From assembly GCA_020747015.1 (NCBI GenBank), contig JAGTJM010000084.1, positions 55,887 to 119,886 on the forward strand: a DNA stretch of 64,000 nucleotides. Direction: 5' to 3'. This document shows, piece by piece, positions 36,223 to 45,818 of this stretch. A model generated the notes under the pieces. The model was not told the origin of the DNA and did no database searches. It was given only the letters and a program-made list of their open reading frames with translations. The position numbers and the translations under genes are program-made. The stretch is from Pyrenochaeta sp. MPI-SDFR-AT-0127. Taxonomy: Eukaryota; Ascomycota; Dothideomycetes; Pleosporales; Cucurbitariaceae. The number at the start of each line of letters is the position of its first letter. Position 1 is the stretch's first letter.

Positions 36223-36667
36223 ATGGACTCACTCGGCGGCGGACTCGGAAATACCGACCTCACCAAGCTGAGCGACCGCGACAAGCAGGAGTTGCAGCAA
36301 TTTGCTATGAATGAGGGTCAAAAGGCTAGGATACAATCTTGTACGTGCTAAGAATTGTCGCTTTTCTTCCCTTTCAAGGCCACAACGTCATTATCTTCTT
36401 GATTCGCCTTCAGCCCTGGGCCGCTGCTACTTCCCAACCCTTTACTCGCATCGCAATCTGAACGGACGGAACAAAAGCTGATGATATCTGTGCACTATAG
36501 CGATACACTCCCTCACCGACACATGCTTCCGTAAATGCATTCCCGCTGGCACCGTTAAGAATGGCAAGTTGGATAGGTACGAGGAGCCGTGCATGAGGCA
36601 GTGTGTGGATCGATTTTTGGATGCAAATCTAGTCGTCATGAGGGAGTTGGAGAGGCTGAGGCAATAA
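36223..36667 (+). CDS. TIM8: Mitochondrial intermembrane-space chaperone Tim8
   Basis: Two exons (36223-36340, 36501-36667) give 94 residues. Twin CX3C motifs (CFRKC and CMRQC), spaced as in small Tim proteins, and the central helix pattern LTDTCFRKCIPAG...EPCMRQCVDRFLDANLVVM identify the family. The N-terminal LSDRDKQELQQFAMNE points to Tim8 rather than Tim9, Tim10 or Tim13. With Tim13 it escorts hydrophobic precursors to TIM22, and it is imported through Mia40-driven disulfide formation. The 160-nt intron splits a serine codon just before the first CX3C. Confidence 0.92.
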
Positions 36668-37114
36668 GAAGGGCATGTTTGGCACGTTTTTGGAAGGTGG
36701 TGTACGATAGAGCCGAAATGTGTGATTGGATGTACAGTATCAGATGGCATTACGACCGAGGCATCATCAAGAATCCGAGCATGATTGGGACGATCTGAGT
36801 GTAAAATGATGGAGATAACCAAAGATAGAGTCCAGTCATCTCGACAAAAGGGCATATACTCAATCGAAGAAGATTCGACCTGGCAAACATAGGGGATTTT
36901 TCAAGAGTGCATCATAAGACATCATAGGAAATAGTATCCAGTAACAACTGTAGATCTTGATCACCAAGTCAAGCTATGGCGTCATGTGGGAATTTATTCA
37001 TTCGAGTCACCGTGACTACGTAGCCATGAACGCCTGCCATGCATATCACATCGCTTTTTCATTGCCGGGTATAACCAGACCAATCGTGACCACAACTATC
37101 TATAGACCACTTCT
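36668..37114. other. Convergent 3' region, TIM8 and RPL25
   Basis: No gene seen. Expected to hold both polyadenylation regions. Confidence 0.5.
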
Positions 37115-37932
37115 TTAAACGATGGCGAGCTTGGTGGCCGCAATGTCGAGAGCATCGACATCAGCGGTCAGGCGGGCAAAGGCCTTCTTTGTGCCGTCTG
37201 GTCGGATGAGGGTGTTGATCTTGACACAGCTGACATCGTACTGCTTCTTGAGAGCAGCGGCGATCTGACGCTTGTTGGCCTTGACGTTGACGATGAAGAC
37301 GAGGGTGTTGTTCTCCTCGATCTGTTTCCTGGCATTAGCCTCCTTGTGATGCCTAAAACGACTTGTAGATATTTACCTTCTTCATGGCGGACTCGGTGTT
37401 GAGCGGGTGGATGAGAACCTTGGAGGCATCCATGCGAGGCTCATGAGGGACCGACTTGCGGGGGTACTTGCCCGCGCGGGAAAGCTCGAGGGTCTTGGGA
37501 CTGCACGGGGTTAGCAGACAACAATTATTTAACGTGATGTGGTGCATACCGATGGAAGCTGGTGCTCTTCCTGACCGCGCGCTTCTTGTTCGCATACGAC
37601 TGTCATCTCGTTAATTGTGCCCATCATACGAGAAAAACAGCCCGTCAGAGGTATATTTCTGACACGACTCAAGAGGATCAAGGGAGGCTTACGCCGCGAA
37701 GGGCCGCTTTGGCAGCGGCATTGGCCTGCTTGCCGGTCTTGGTGGAGGCTGCAATTATTGTTAGCCATGTGCGCAAAGGGAGAGGATGATCGAGGCGCAT
37801 TCGCGGTGTTGAATTGCGAGTCCATGGCTACCGCCGTGGTTCTTAGAATTCCACACTGCGTATGCAGTTTCCCTCATCTGTAAACAGCGATATGGGCGTG
37901 AACGTACTCTTGGTGGCTGGCTTTGGTCCCAT
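37115..37932 (-). CDS. RPL25: 60S ribosomal protein L25 (uL23)
   Basis: Five exons (37932-37908, 37748-37693, 37599-37550, 37500-37377, 37321-37115) give 153 residues. uL23 sits at the peptide exit tunnel and docks nascent-chain factors. The basic N-terminal extension (TKTGKQANAAAKAALRG) carries the nuclear import signal in yeast. The core begins RKSTSFHRPKTLELSRAGKYPRKSVPHEPR, and the rRNA-binding domain continues with VLIHPLNTESAMKKIEENNTLVFIV and KANKRQIAAALKKQYDV. It ends with RPDGTKKAFARLTADVDALDIA. Four short introns are concentrated at the 5' side. Confidence 0.95.
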
Positions 37933-38116
37933 TTTGGCGATGTGGTGGTCCTGTCGTTAGTATCGAAGTCGCAGAGTAAAATTCACGACGAGTTTCGTCC
38001 TCTGGTGCGAAAGTTCGGTTATTTCGGCGCTAACGCTTACTAGCGCCAAAACTTGCAGCTCGGCATCTTCACATTCAGAGCCTTCTTACCATGTGCTTCT
38101 AGGGCGACGGAATATA
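37933..38116. promoter_or_regulatory. Short divergent promoter shared by RPL25 and BMT2
   Basis: Only 184 bp separate the two start codons, so core promoter elements of both genes must overlap or lie back to back. No TATA box was identified. The call rests on gene arrangement, not on a recognised site. Confidence 0.6.
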
Positions 38117-38995
38117 ATGGCTGTCAAAAAACGCCAAAAGACTCTGTCCCATGGCCGACCGCCGGCCAGCAGACCAAAGGAGCGCATGACTTCAGAGCGA
38201 TCACGGACCATAATTCGCACTCACCATCATCTACAGAAAGAGCATGCGGCAGCCTTAAAGCGAGGAGATTCGAAACTGGCTGAGGACTTGTCCCTGGCGA
38301 TTGAAAAGAATGGAGGCATTAAGTTATATCAAGCTGCAAGCAAGCAAGGTCAAGCCAAAGATCGAGGGGGCGACTCGAGCAAGATTCTTGTCGACTGGCT
38401 GCAGCAGTCGCAACTGCTCCACTCGAATGCTCGAAGTCGGAAATCCACTGAAATGGCTCCTCTGAAATGCTTAGAAGTTGGTGCCCTCTCAACGACCAAC
38501 GAAATTTCCAAGTTTCCGAACATCATTGACATGACGAGGATCGACTTGAACAGCCAGGGTTCAGGCATTGAGAAACAAGATTTCATGGAAAGACCACTAC
38601 CGATGACTGATGGCGAGCGGTTCGATATCATGTCATTGTCACTGGTGCTCAACTATGTGCCCGATGCATGTGGTCGAGGAGAGATGCTGAAGCGTGTTGC
38701 TGGGTTCCTGCGACCGCGCACCAGTACGGTGCTGCCAGACGGGCTAACCACCGTCTTTCCGGCATTGTTCCTCGTCCTACCATTGCCATGCATTGAGAAC
38801 TCTCGTTATTTTGACGAAGATGCACTACTACAAATCATGGTCAACCTGGGTTTTACTGTGCGATACAGCAAGGTCACGTCGAAACTCTGCTACTACCTGT
38901 TTACCTTGACGGGAAGTCCTACACCCACAAAGGTCCAAAAGAAGAAGATTAGGGATGGCCCAACCATGAACAACTTTTGTATCATCGTGGAATGA
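38117..38995 (+). CDS. BMT2: 25S rRNA adenine-N(1) methyltransferase
   Basis: A single exon of 293 codons (292 residues). Bmt2 makes m1A2142 in 25S rRNA in the nucleolus of yeast. The basic start KKRQKTLSHGRPP and the helix HHLQKEHAAALKRGD match the family. The SAM-binding Rossmann part is seen as LKCLEVGALS, IDMTRIDLNSQ and FDIMSLSLVLNYVPD, and the family-specific ending is MNNFCIIVE. Of several in-frame ATGs, the one at 38117 gives the conserved MAVKKRQK beginning. Its neighbour RPL25 on the other side of the short promoter is another large-subunit gene. Confidence 0.92.
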   Translation: MAVKKRQKTLSHGRPPASRPKERMTSERSRTIIRTHHHLQKEHAAALKRGDSKLAEDLSLAIEKNGGIKLYQAASKQGQAKDRGGDSSKILVDWLQQSQLLHSNARSRKSTEMAPLKCLEVGALSTTNEISKFPNIIDMTRIDLNSQGSGIEKQDFMERPLPMTDGERFDIMSLSLVLNYVPDACGRGEMLKRVAGFLRPRTSTVLPDGLTTVFPALFLVLPLPCIENSRYFDEDALLQIMVNLGFTVRYSKVTSKLCYYLFTLTGSPTPTKVQKKKIRDGPTMNNFCIIVE

Positions 38996-40859
38996 ACAAC
39001 TTCAATACCTCAAGCTAGGCTACTAATCGACGGAGGGGAGAAGATGTGAATTTGTTCGCCTTAGCAGCAGCAGACAAGAAGAGATGGACCTCACAGCCGT
39101 ATTTTCTTTGTCGTAGCCCAATCCGGTGCCGTTCAACATATCAGCCCAGACGAGTAACCTGCAAACTAGAAGAAAAGTACATTCTTGTTTGTTCTAGCCA
39201 GGCGTTGGTAAGCACAAACCTTACATCGCTCATTTTAAAAATTCGAGCGGCGCCTGGCTCCCATTTAGCCACGGCGTCCTGTAAGAGATTGGACATGAGT
39301 GGCACAGGTTTTCTCGAGCAGATGTGCCAAAAAATTCCAGTCGTCTCCTCGACGGCAATCTGCACTACACGGTCTACATGATATTCTATCTGTTCGGTTT
39401 CTCAAGTCTCAGCCCGCTCATTTGCCGACTTCAAGCTCTGCATGCGAGGGATACTGGGCAGCCGGCGGTATTGGTGCATTCATCACGATGAAAATAGAGA
39501 GAAGTATTAATCATTGACGTCAGCCATGCAATTGGCCACGACTTGACAGCTCTTCATAGATGATTTAATTCAAGTGCGACAAGAGAATAGGCGATTAGGA
39601 CCTGTTGGAGTCTTTGTACATTTGAAGCCAACGGACCAACCGGTCAGTACTGAAAGGGGTATGACATAGTTTTGTCAAGACCCATGAATGTATCGACACT
39701 CAGGTGGCATTCATAATCACCGGTTCACAAGCGTGGCTGGATCGGACTGGGGTTATGAAGTTGAGATGGCGGTATCGTGAAGCGATACGAGACACAGAGA
39801 CACATACACGGCTGGGGCAGGGGCAAGGGGCTATTTTGCAGTCCGATGCTTGCAGGCGTAATAACGGGAATGCACACGGGTAACTCCTCAATTTCGGAAC
39901 GAAGCATCGAGCACCCTCACTCTGCTCGGAAATTTGCGCTCTCATTGAGTGACAGAGCTGCACTTCAGAAATAACTACCGGGCTAAAATCAAAGTAAAGC
40001 GCGTGACGGAAGATTTCAATGCCAAGTGATCGAAGACGGCCAGATGCTGAATCAGAGTACTGATTCCCCGCAAGATGCTTCCGGTGGAGATACAAAGTCG
40101 TTGTTTCGAAACATCACTTCCGAACGTGTCTCATGACCACCTCAGAGGCTAACACAACTCGCACGCAACTCAAAGTATAATGCGATCTCTTACTCGGTAC
40201 CTTGGAATTACGCTTGCGAGATTCCTGGCATGTTTGTGTTCTGGCTACCAACCGGTCTGGTGGTGGGCTGCAGAGCGCATCAAATGAGCTGGCAGTGTTC
40301 CCGCCGCATCATTTCCCGAGCGTTTGATCTACCTTTAGTGTCATCCTGCCCCAAAATACTCATCACAACAGCCATCATGCCCTTGGAAAATCGCATTAAC
40401 AAGCTTTCTACGTCCAACCAGATCGACGCTCTAGAGTTTTTAACTAGGGTGTAGCTTGTTGAAGATGATTGAAGCTGGGGTACAACCTGCACGGAGTGAG
40501 AGGCTGGCCTGCGGTCCCATACGGCGCCGCCACGAAACAATTTGAGATTTGAGCTTATTATTATCTTCCGAGCAAATTTCCACGATACTGTTGGAGACTG
40601 CTGTTTACGGGCTAGTGAAATGAGCGCTGGTAAGGCCTGAGGGGCTTTATGTACTCACGATAGTATGCCCCATTTTATTGTAAGGTTTTCGCTTTCGCAC
40701 ACTTCGGATCTCGAACTTCAGTCACTCATTTCGCAAGCCGCTGTGCTGCTTCCATTCGCTTTAGTCACTCCTTCGATCGTTGATACGATTAACACTGTTT
40801 GAGGCGCAAGTTCTTCATACCTTCCTTTCAACAAGTCAAACATCGAAACGCCGAACGCC
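38996..40859. other. Intergenic region, start of the sparse accessory part
   Basis: 1.9 kb with no confident gene. One protein-like but unassigned frame on the minus strand (39143-39414) is listed separately. The last 200 bases are the leader of the expansin-like gene. Confidence 0.4.
39143..39414 (-). other. Unassigned protein-like open stretch, possible gene remnant
   Basis: Read on the minus strand, a frame from about 39414 runs without stop through EYHVDRVVQIAVEETTGIFW, then HICSRKPVPLMSNLLQDAVA and KWEPGAARIFKMSDV. It has amphipathic, coding-like composition but no family that I recognise. A plausible upstream start is separated from it by an in-frame stop, and a possible donor site follows the MSD segment. 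It could be an exon of an unrecognised gene, a decayed gene or chance. Confidence 0.25.
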
Positions 40860-41975
40860 ATGAAGTCCACGATTCTCGCTGTGCTTCCCTTTGTGGGTGC
40901 CGCCTTCGCGGAGTCTGTCTGCAGTCGCAAGACAGTCACCCACACCGAATATGCAAAGGTTTACGAAACGGTCAAGGCCGTCGACGTTAAGCCCAAACCG
41001 AGCGTCTGCTCGAGGAGGACCGTCACTGCAACCACGACCGAGAAGGTCTACGTCACTGTCTCTCCTGAGGATGCGAAAACTACCAGCACGATTGATGTCA
41101 CGAGCACGAGCACGACAACAAGAACTACCACCATCACCGTCTATCCATCTAAGCCCGTTGCAGCTTCTTCAACTGGTCCTTCTTATCCTACTATCAGCTC
41201 TCAGTCCGTACAGCCAGAGTACTCTATTCAGTACACGCCTGTTCCTCAGAGCGAGGTTGCAAATCCTACACCTTCATCTGAGGCGCCTGTTGCTCCTACC
41301 TCTAAATATGAAGCACCCGCCGAGCCTAGTGCTGCACCAGAGCCTCCCAAGGAAGTAGACAGCTCCGCCGCTGGTTCTAAGAAAGGTGATGCGACATTCT
41401 ACGGTGGCAACGTCGGCGGAGGAATGTGCTCCTTCACTGGTTACACGATCCCCCGTGGCCTCTTCGGCACAGCCTTATCAGACAGCAACTGGGCTGGCGG
41501 CGCTAATTGCGGTGCCTGCGTTCAAGTCACGGGACCAAGCGGTACCAAGATCACAGCCATGGTTGTCGACCAGTGCCCTGGCTGCGGCCCCAACCACGTC
41601 GACCTCTTCCCCGATGCGTTCGCGAGACTAGCCGAACCTTCCAAGGGCGTCATCCCCGTATCATGGGACATCGTTTCTTGCGGTATCACTACGCCCATTG
41701 TTCTGAAGAACAAGGAAGGTACTAGCAAGTTCTGGTTCAGCATGCAGGTCATGAACTCCAATATCCCAGTTTCCAAACTTGAGGTGTCGACGGACGGTGG
41801 TAAGACCTGGAAGGCAACAACGAGGAAGGAGTACAACTTCTTCGAGCAGTCCAGCGGCTTCGGCACTGACTCAGTTGATGTCAAGGTGACCAGCACCAAG
41901 GGTGGCTCCATTGTCGTCAAGGGTGTAAGCATTGCGGCAGGCAGCACGAAGACTGCTGGTAGCAACTTCTCTTAG
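40860..41975 (+). CDS. Secreted expansin-like protein
   Basis: A single exon of 371 residues. A signal peptide (MKSTILAVLPFVGAAFA) is followed by two related 22-residue blocks (residues 20-41 and 49-71, each VCSR[KR]TVT..T..KVY.TV). Next comes a Thr/Ser then Pro/Ala-rich linker to about residue 170. A double-psi beta-barrel domain follows (GDATFYGGN...GMCSFTGY...NCGACVQVTGP...VVDQCPGCGPNHVDL), then a CBM63-like domain (FWFSMQVMNSNIPVSKLEVSTDGGKTWK). Expansins and loosenins loosen plant or fungal cell-wall polysaccharides without hydrolysis. The glycan target is not deducible. Six cysteines of the barrel are in the usual positions. Confidence 0.88.
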   Translation: MKSTILAVLPFVGAAFAESVCSRKTVTHTEYAKVYETVKAVDVKPKPSVCSRRTVTATTTEKVYVTVSPEDAKTTSTIDVTSTSTTTRTTTITVYPSKPVAASSTGPSYPTISSQSVQPEYSIQYTPVPQSEVANPTPSSEAPVAPTSKYEAPAEPSAAPEPPKEVDSSAAGSKKGDATFYGGNVGGGMCSFTGYTIPRGLFGTALSDSNWAGGANCGACVQVTGPSGTKITAMVVDQCPGCGPNHVDLFPDAFARLAEPSKGVIPVSWDIVSCGITTPIVLKNKEGTSKFWFSMQVMNSNIPVSKLEVSTDGGKTWKATTRKEYNFFEQSSGFGTDSVDVKVTSTKGGSIVVKGVSIAAGSTKTAGSNFS

Positions 41976-44606
41976 AAAGGGAAGCTAGGATGTCTTTGGT
42001 TGATGTTTTGAATATCGGGTTTTTCTTGATGAGGGACAGATAATGTTGATGTTTCGCTTCTAACAGCCGGCCTTGATTCACTTCTTGTACTTTATAGTAT
42101 AACTTCTCTTCAGCACAAAGATTGCTGCATTTTCTACATAGCGAACGACCTTTTATCATCGCTACCTTTCGATGTTTTTCGATTCTGTCTTCTTGTTGTG
42201 CACCAGCATGGCACCACACATCTACGTCGTCAAGGCTATTACTCTACACACCTGCTCCCTTTAGGCGTGAATAACTCGTTGAATACCGTAAAGCAGTCAC
42301 CATTGGATTGTTCGACCATTCGATCCTATGTAGTATTCAATTTGAGCGCAGTTTATCGCCACTGTACTCAAGCGTTCGCTCCAGCCCAAGAGATAGGATT
42401 GAAATCTCGAACCTGTTTCGCTTGAAGGGCACCGGCTGGTACCAGATGATCTTACATTTAATTCCTCACTCTAGGGCAAAGTATGAGATCCTAGACCAGT
42501 GCAACGCTGTAAACCTGGCAGCCATGGTTACCCTGTTTGGGTTTTGGAGTGCCTAGCCTTAGGAACCGCTGTTTCGACTAGGACTGTTGACTGGCTCGAA
42601 GATCTCGCCTATGATGAATTGTGTTGAGGTACCAATGCCAATTGACATATAACGAAAACCATGCATCAAGAAGGCTGTGCAGGATTTCTGCCAGACCGCT
42701 AACCCCAGAATATGGCTGTAGATGTTTACAATACTCATTTATCCATACATCTATACTGTAGCATCAAACGGCAGTCACCACGAAGGCGAGATTGGCGCTA
42801 GACGATTGTACTGAAGAAGCCTAAGTAAACTATCACCTTTGTATTTATCGGTATCATACAGATGTTGGCTAAGCTGCAGTAATTGGAAATCATCATAGGA
42901 TTCACCATGAAATATCTGACAATTAGAACGATAAACACTATTGTTGCTCTTGATCCAATCGTAGAGTCTGCGGGGAGCCGGCTGCACAGCACAAGGTGAC
43001 TTGTGACTATTTCAGCCACATCTTTAGGCCCGCACATGCGATGTTACCTCACCAAATACTGACCGCTTGGTAGTCTGCGGGATTAAAATTGAAACCCAGC
43101 GGGAGTTGGCCGACAATCGTACCGCTGGATGTATGTTCGTTGCGCTCAATTTGCTATAGGCCCTTTGTCTACCACTACTCTATCACAGCCTACTGGAAGT
43201 CAAATAACTTATCAGAGCTCTTAGATGCGCTTCTACGCCAAGGAAGGGAAACAAAAATGATAGGTATACCTACTCAAGCAATAAAGTCTATCGCTCGGAA
43301 CATAAACTAGGTTGCCATGGTTATTATCGCAATTTAGCTATGTCGGGACTTGCTTGTACTCCAGAAATGCCACACTGTGGAGTAGCGCTGCTACAAGGCT
43401 AGTGTGAGGATTCAGGGCACTTTTTAGAGCGCTAGAATCTCTTCCTTAGGCAAAAGTCGTCCAAAGAGGATGTCTCGATAAGCGAAGAACGCTAAAAGCG
43501 AGGAGCACTTCCTAAAGACGTAATCTTCGAGTGTGGCACAGACCTGGGCAACAGTACCGGTGTGCCAATTACTCGGAATTGTGCAAATGCCTGACGGATA
43601 TCGTTAGACTCAACGCGCGTCTTTCGCTGCAGGGCATGGACCAAGTTTATTGCACCCTCGAGAATACTAGTGCCCTCGTACATGCGGCTGAAGTGTACCC
43701 GATAATACAGCTGTACATTCATCTCTCTCTTTAACTATGCGCTGCCTTAGTTGGCTACCAACGCGAAAGATCAGCGCTATAGAAGAACTCGCTTTTTCTG
43801 AGTGCTAGGCGTCAACAGAATTTGCGGGAACCGTAGTACTTGGAAAATACCTACTCCTTCGTATAGGGGCTCGGTTAACACTACACCAGTACAAAGTCAA
43901 TGTGATTTTCTAGTATATGAAGAGCCGACTGTTAGTCGAAACTCATTCTACCGCCTCCCTGAAACTACTTTCCAATCTTCGTGTGCCCCAATGAATAGGT
44001 GGTGCTGCACTAGAGTCGAGTACAGTTCTGGATCATTGACGCAGCTTAGACAGTCCCTTAATTGCGAAATTTTAGTGGAGCAAACGTTGTAGACCAAAAA
44101 CTTTATTTTGGAAGATCTAAGCTTCTTCGTATTCGCAACCCTCGAACATCACAAGGTCTCAAAACCACGTCAACATACTGCCACCCCGTTGACCCTTGTT
44201 CATGCCAGATTGAGATAGGTAAGGAGCCACGTAGAACATACATGTGCGTCTATCATTTTCAAGCCCCTATATTGATACTGGTAAGCGTTTTCGGCTACTA
44301 TACGGGCTCCCACATACAATCAACGGGGCGAAACCCGGGTGGCACGCTAGGAAATGCTACAGCGATGATTGATACTCCTGCTAGAGTGACCTGACTCTGG
44401 ATCTAAGACAATGAACAAGCAAAGACCAATAAGCCAAGGAAAAGCTTGTCACAAAGCTTATAAGAGTCTTCATATCCTCTCAAGGTTGACACCGTCGATC
44501 GTCTCAGCTCCCCAGTACATACCACCAAGCTGGCCTGATATCGCCCTTACTGCTTCTTGTTTCTATCTCTTCTTCCACTACGAATCAGATTATCTGCTCC
44601 ATCGTT
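41976..44606. other. Long gene-poor region
   Basis: 2.6 kb without a confident gene. A 77-codon minus-strand frame at 43492-43722 has ordinary amino acid composition but no recognised domain. It may be the rest of a mobile element or chance. No terminal repeats were found by eye. Confidence 0.4.
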
Positions 44607-45157
44607 ATGCCAATGGCTGTTCTCAAGACACTTCCGTTCCTCCTTGTCAGCCTGGCCGCCGCAGTGCCTGCTTCATTTGAAGAAGGTTAGTCATGTCCAC
44701 AGCGCCCACTAAGAAAAGTACGATCTAACTCGGTCAAGGCACCTCCCTCGAGCCTCGGGCGAACAATTGGTGGGCTCACGCAAAATTCTACGCTTGGGGA
44801 GGCAAAATTGGCAATGAAATATACATTAGCGGAACATGGTCGAGTCCGCAAAAGGTTGTTGGTGAGGACTCAGGGCCATGTTCTGCACAAATAGGATCTA
44901 TCGGTGAAAGTACTGCTTTCGATGTCAATTGTGCTTGTCGAATCACTGGCGATGGTCCGCTTCGATTTACCTCTACCTGTTTCCTTGATTTCTCTCTGGA
45001 ACCATCATATGGGGCGGCCGGGTTTTCCATCGCGTTTGATTGCACGGCGTTTTCATCCTGCACAGGCACTAATGCTTATTATGTAAACTCCGGCGCATCA
45101 CAGTGCGATGGACTATCTGGTAACAGCCCATGCGCCGGGTTTAGAACTTCGAATTAG
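44607..45157 (+). CDS. Small secreted cysteine-rich protein
   Basis: Two exons (44607-44685, 44739-45157) give 165 residues. The first exon is a signal peptide (MAVLKTLPFLLVSLAAAVPA). Soon after the splice comes LEPRA, a likely Kex2-like processing site that would release a mature chain starting near ANNWWAHAKFYAWGG. The mature part contains eight cysteines (in GPCSA, VNCACR, STCF, DCTA, SSCTG, SQCDG, SPCAG), an even number consistent with four disulfides. The 53-nt intron after the signal sequence is common in fungal secreted proteins. I recognise no family. A host-interaction protein is possible, but nothing in the sequence proves it. Confidence 0.75.
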
Positions 45158-45818
45158 AGGGATGTGAACTCAGTCGGCCGACACATGCAAAGTTTTAAGC
45201 CTCAGATAACCTGTATTTATGAAATAAAATCAGACTTTTGCAGGAGCTTAATGATGCGGCAGGTATGTTTATGCCTTTTATTCATGGTCGAAGAATTTCA
45301 GCAACAATGATCGGTCGTCCATGAAAATGACACACAATGCGAAGCGCTTGGGAGACATAATGTACTGTCTTCTAGTTATGTTCTAACCCACCCGTCCCTC
45401 CTGTACGGAAACGAACAAGCGTATGCCCACAATTGCCTTCGAACGAAAGTTTCTGAAGGTGGATCATTGCTTGCACCTGGGCCTTGCAGCCCTACATACG
45501 GCCGCAGTGGTCGCCATTCTGATTCATGAGATACTCATCAAGGACTCAGCGGAGACACCACCTCCCCCTTGCACCTTAAAACTCCAACAACTCTGGATTC
45601 GCCATACAGGCAGTCGGGTCAATAAATTGCTTATTACGACCATTTGGAGTAACTGTGAGGGAATATGACATCGAATCGGAATGAATAATCATATATAATT
45701 CTCTCTTTCGCGCGAAGGTCTGAGACTTTCCAAATTCTACTCCATTCTCCAATACTAGCTCATCTCTCTTACGTCTCCGTACGAAGAAGTTTTTCAAGTA
45801 CTGAACTCCCCATAAATC
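45158..45818. other. Intergenic region, small secreted protein to P450
   Basis: Convergent spacer. No gene seen. Confidence 0.5.

Noticed and set aside
43492..43722. A 77-codon minus-strand frame as a transposase remnant
   Set aside because: No catalytic motif, terminal inverted repeat or target-site duplication could be seen; kept only as a note on the intergenic region.
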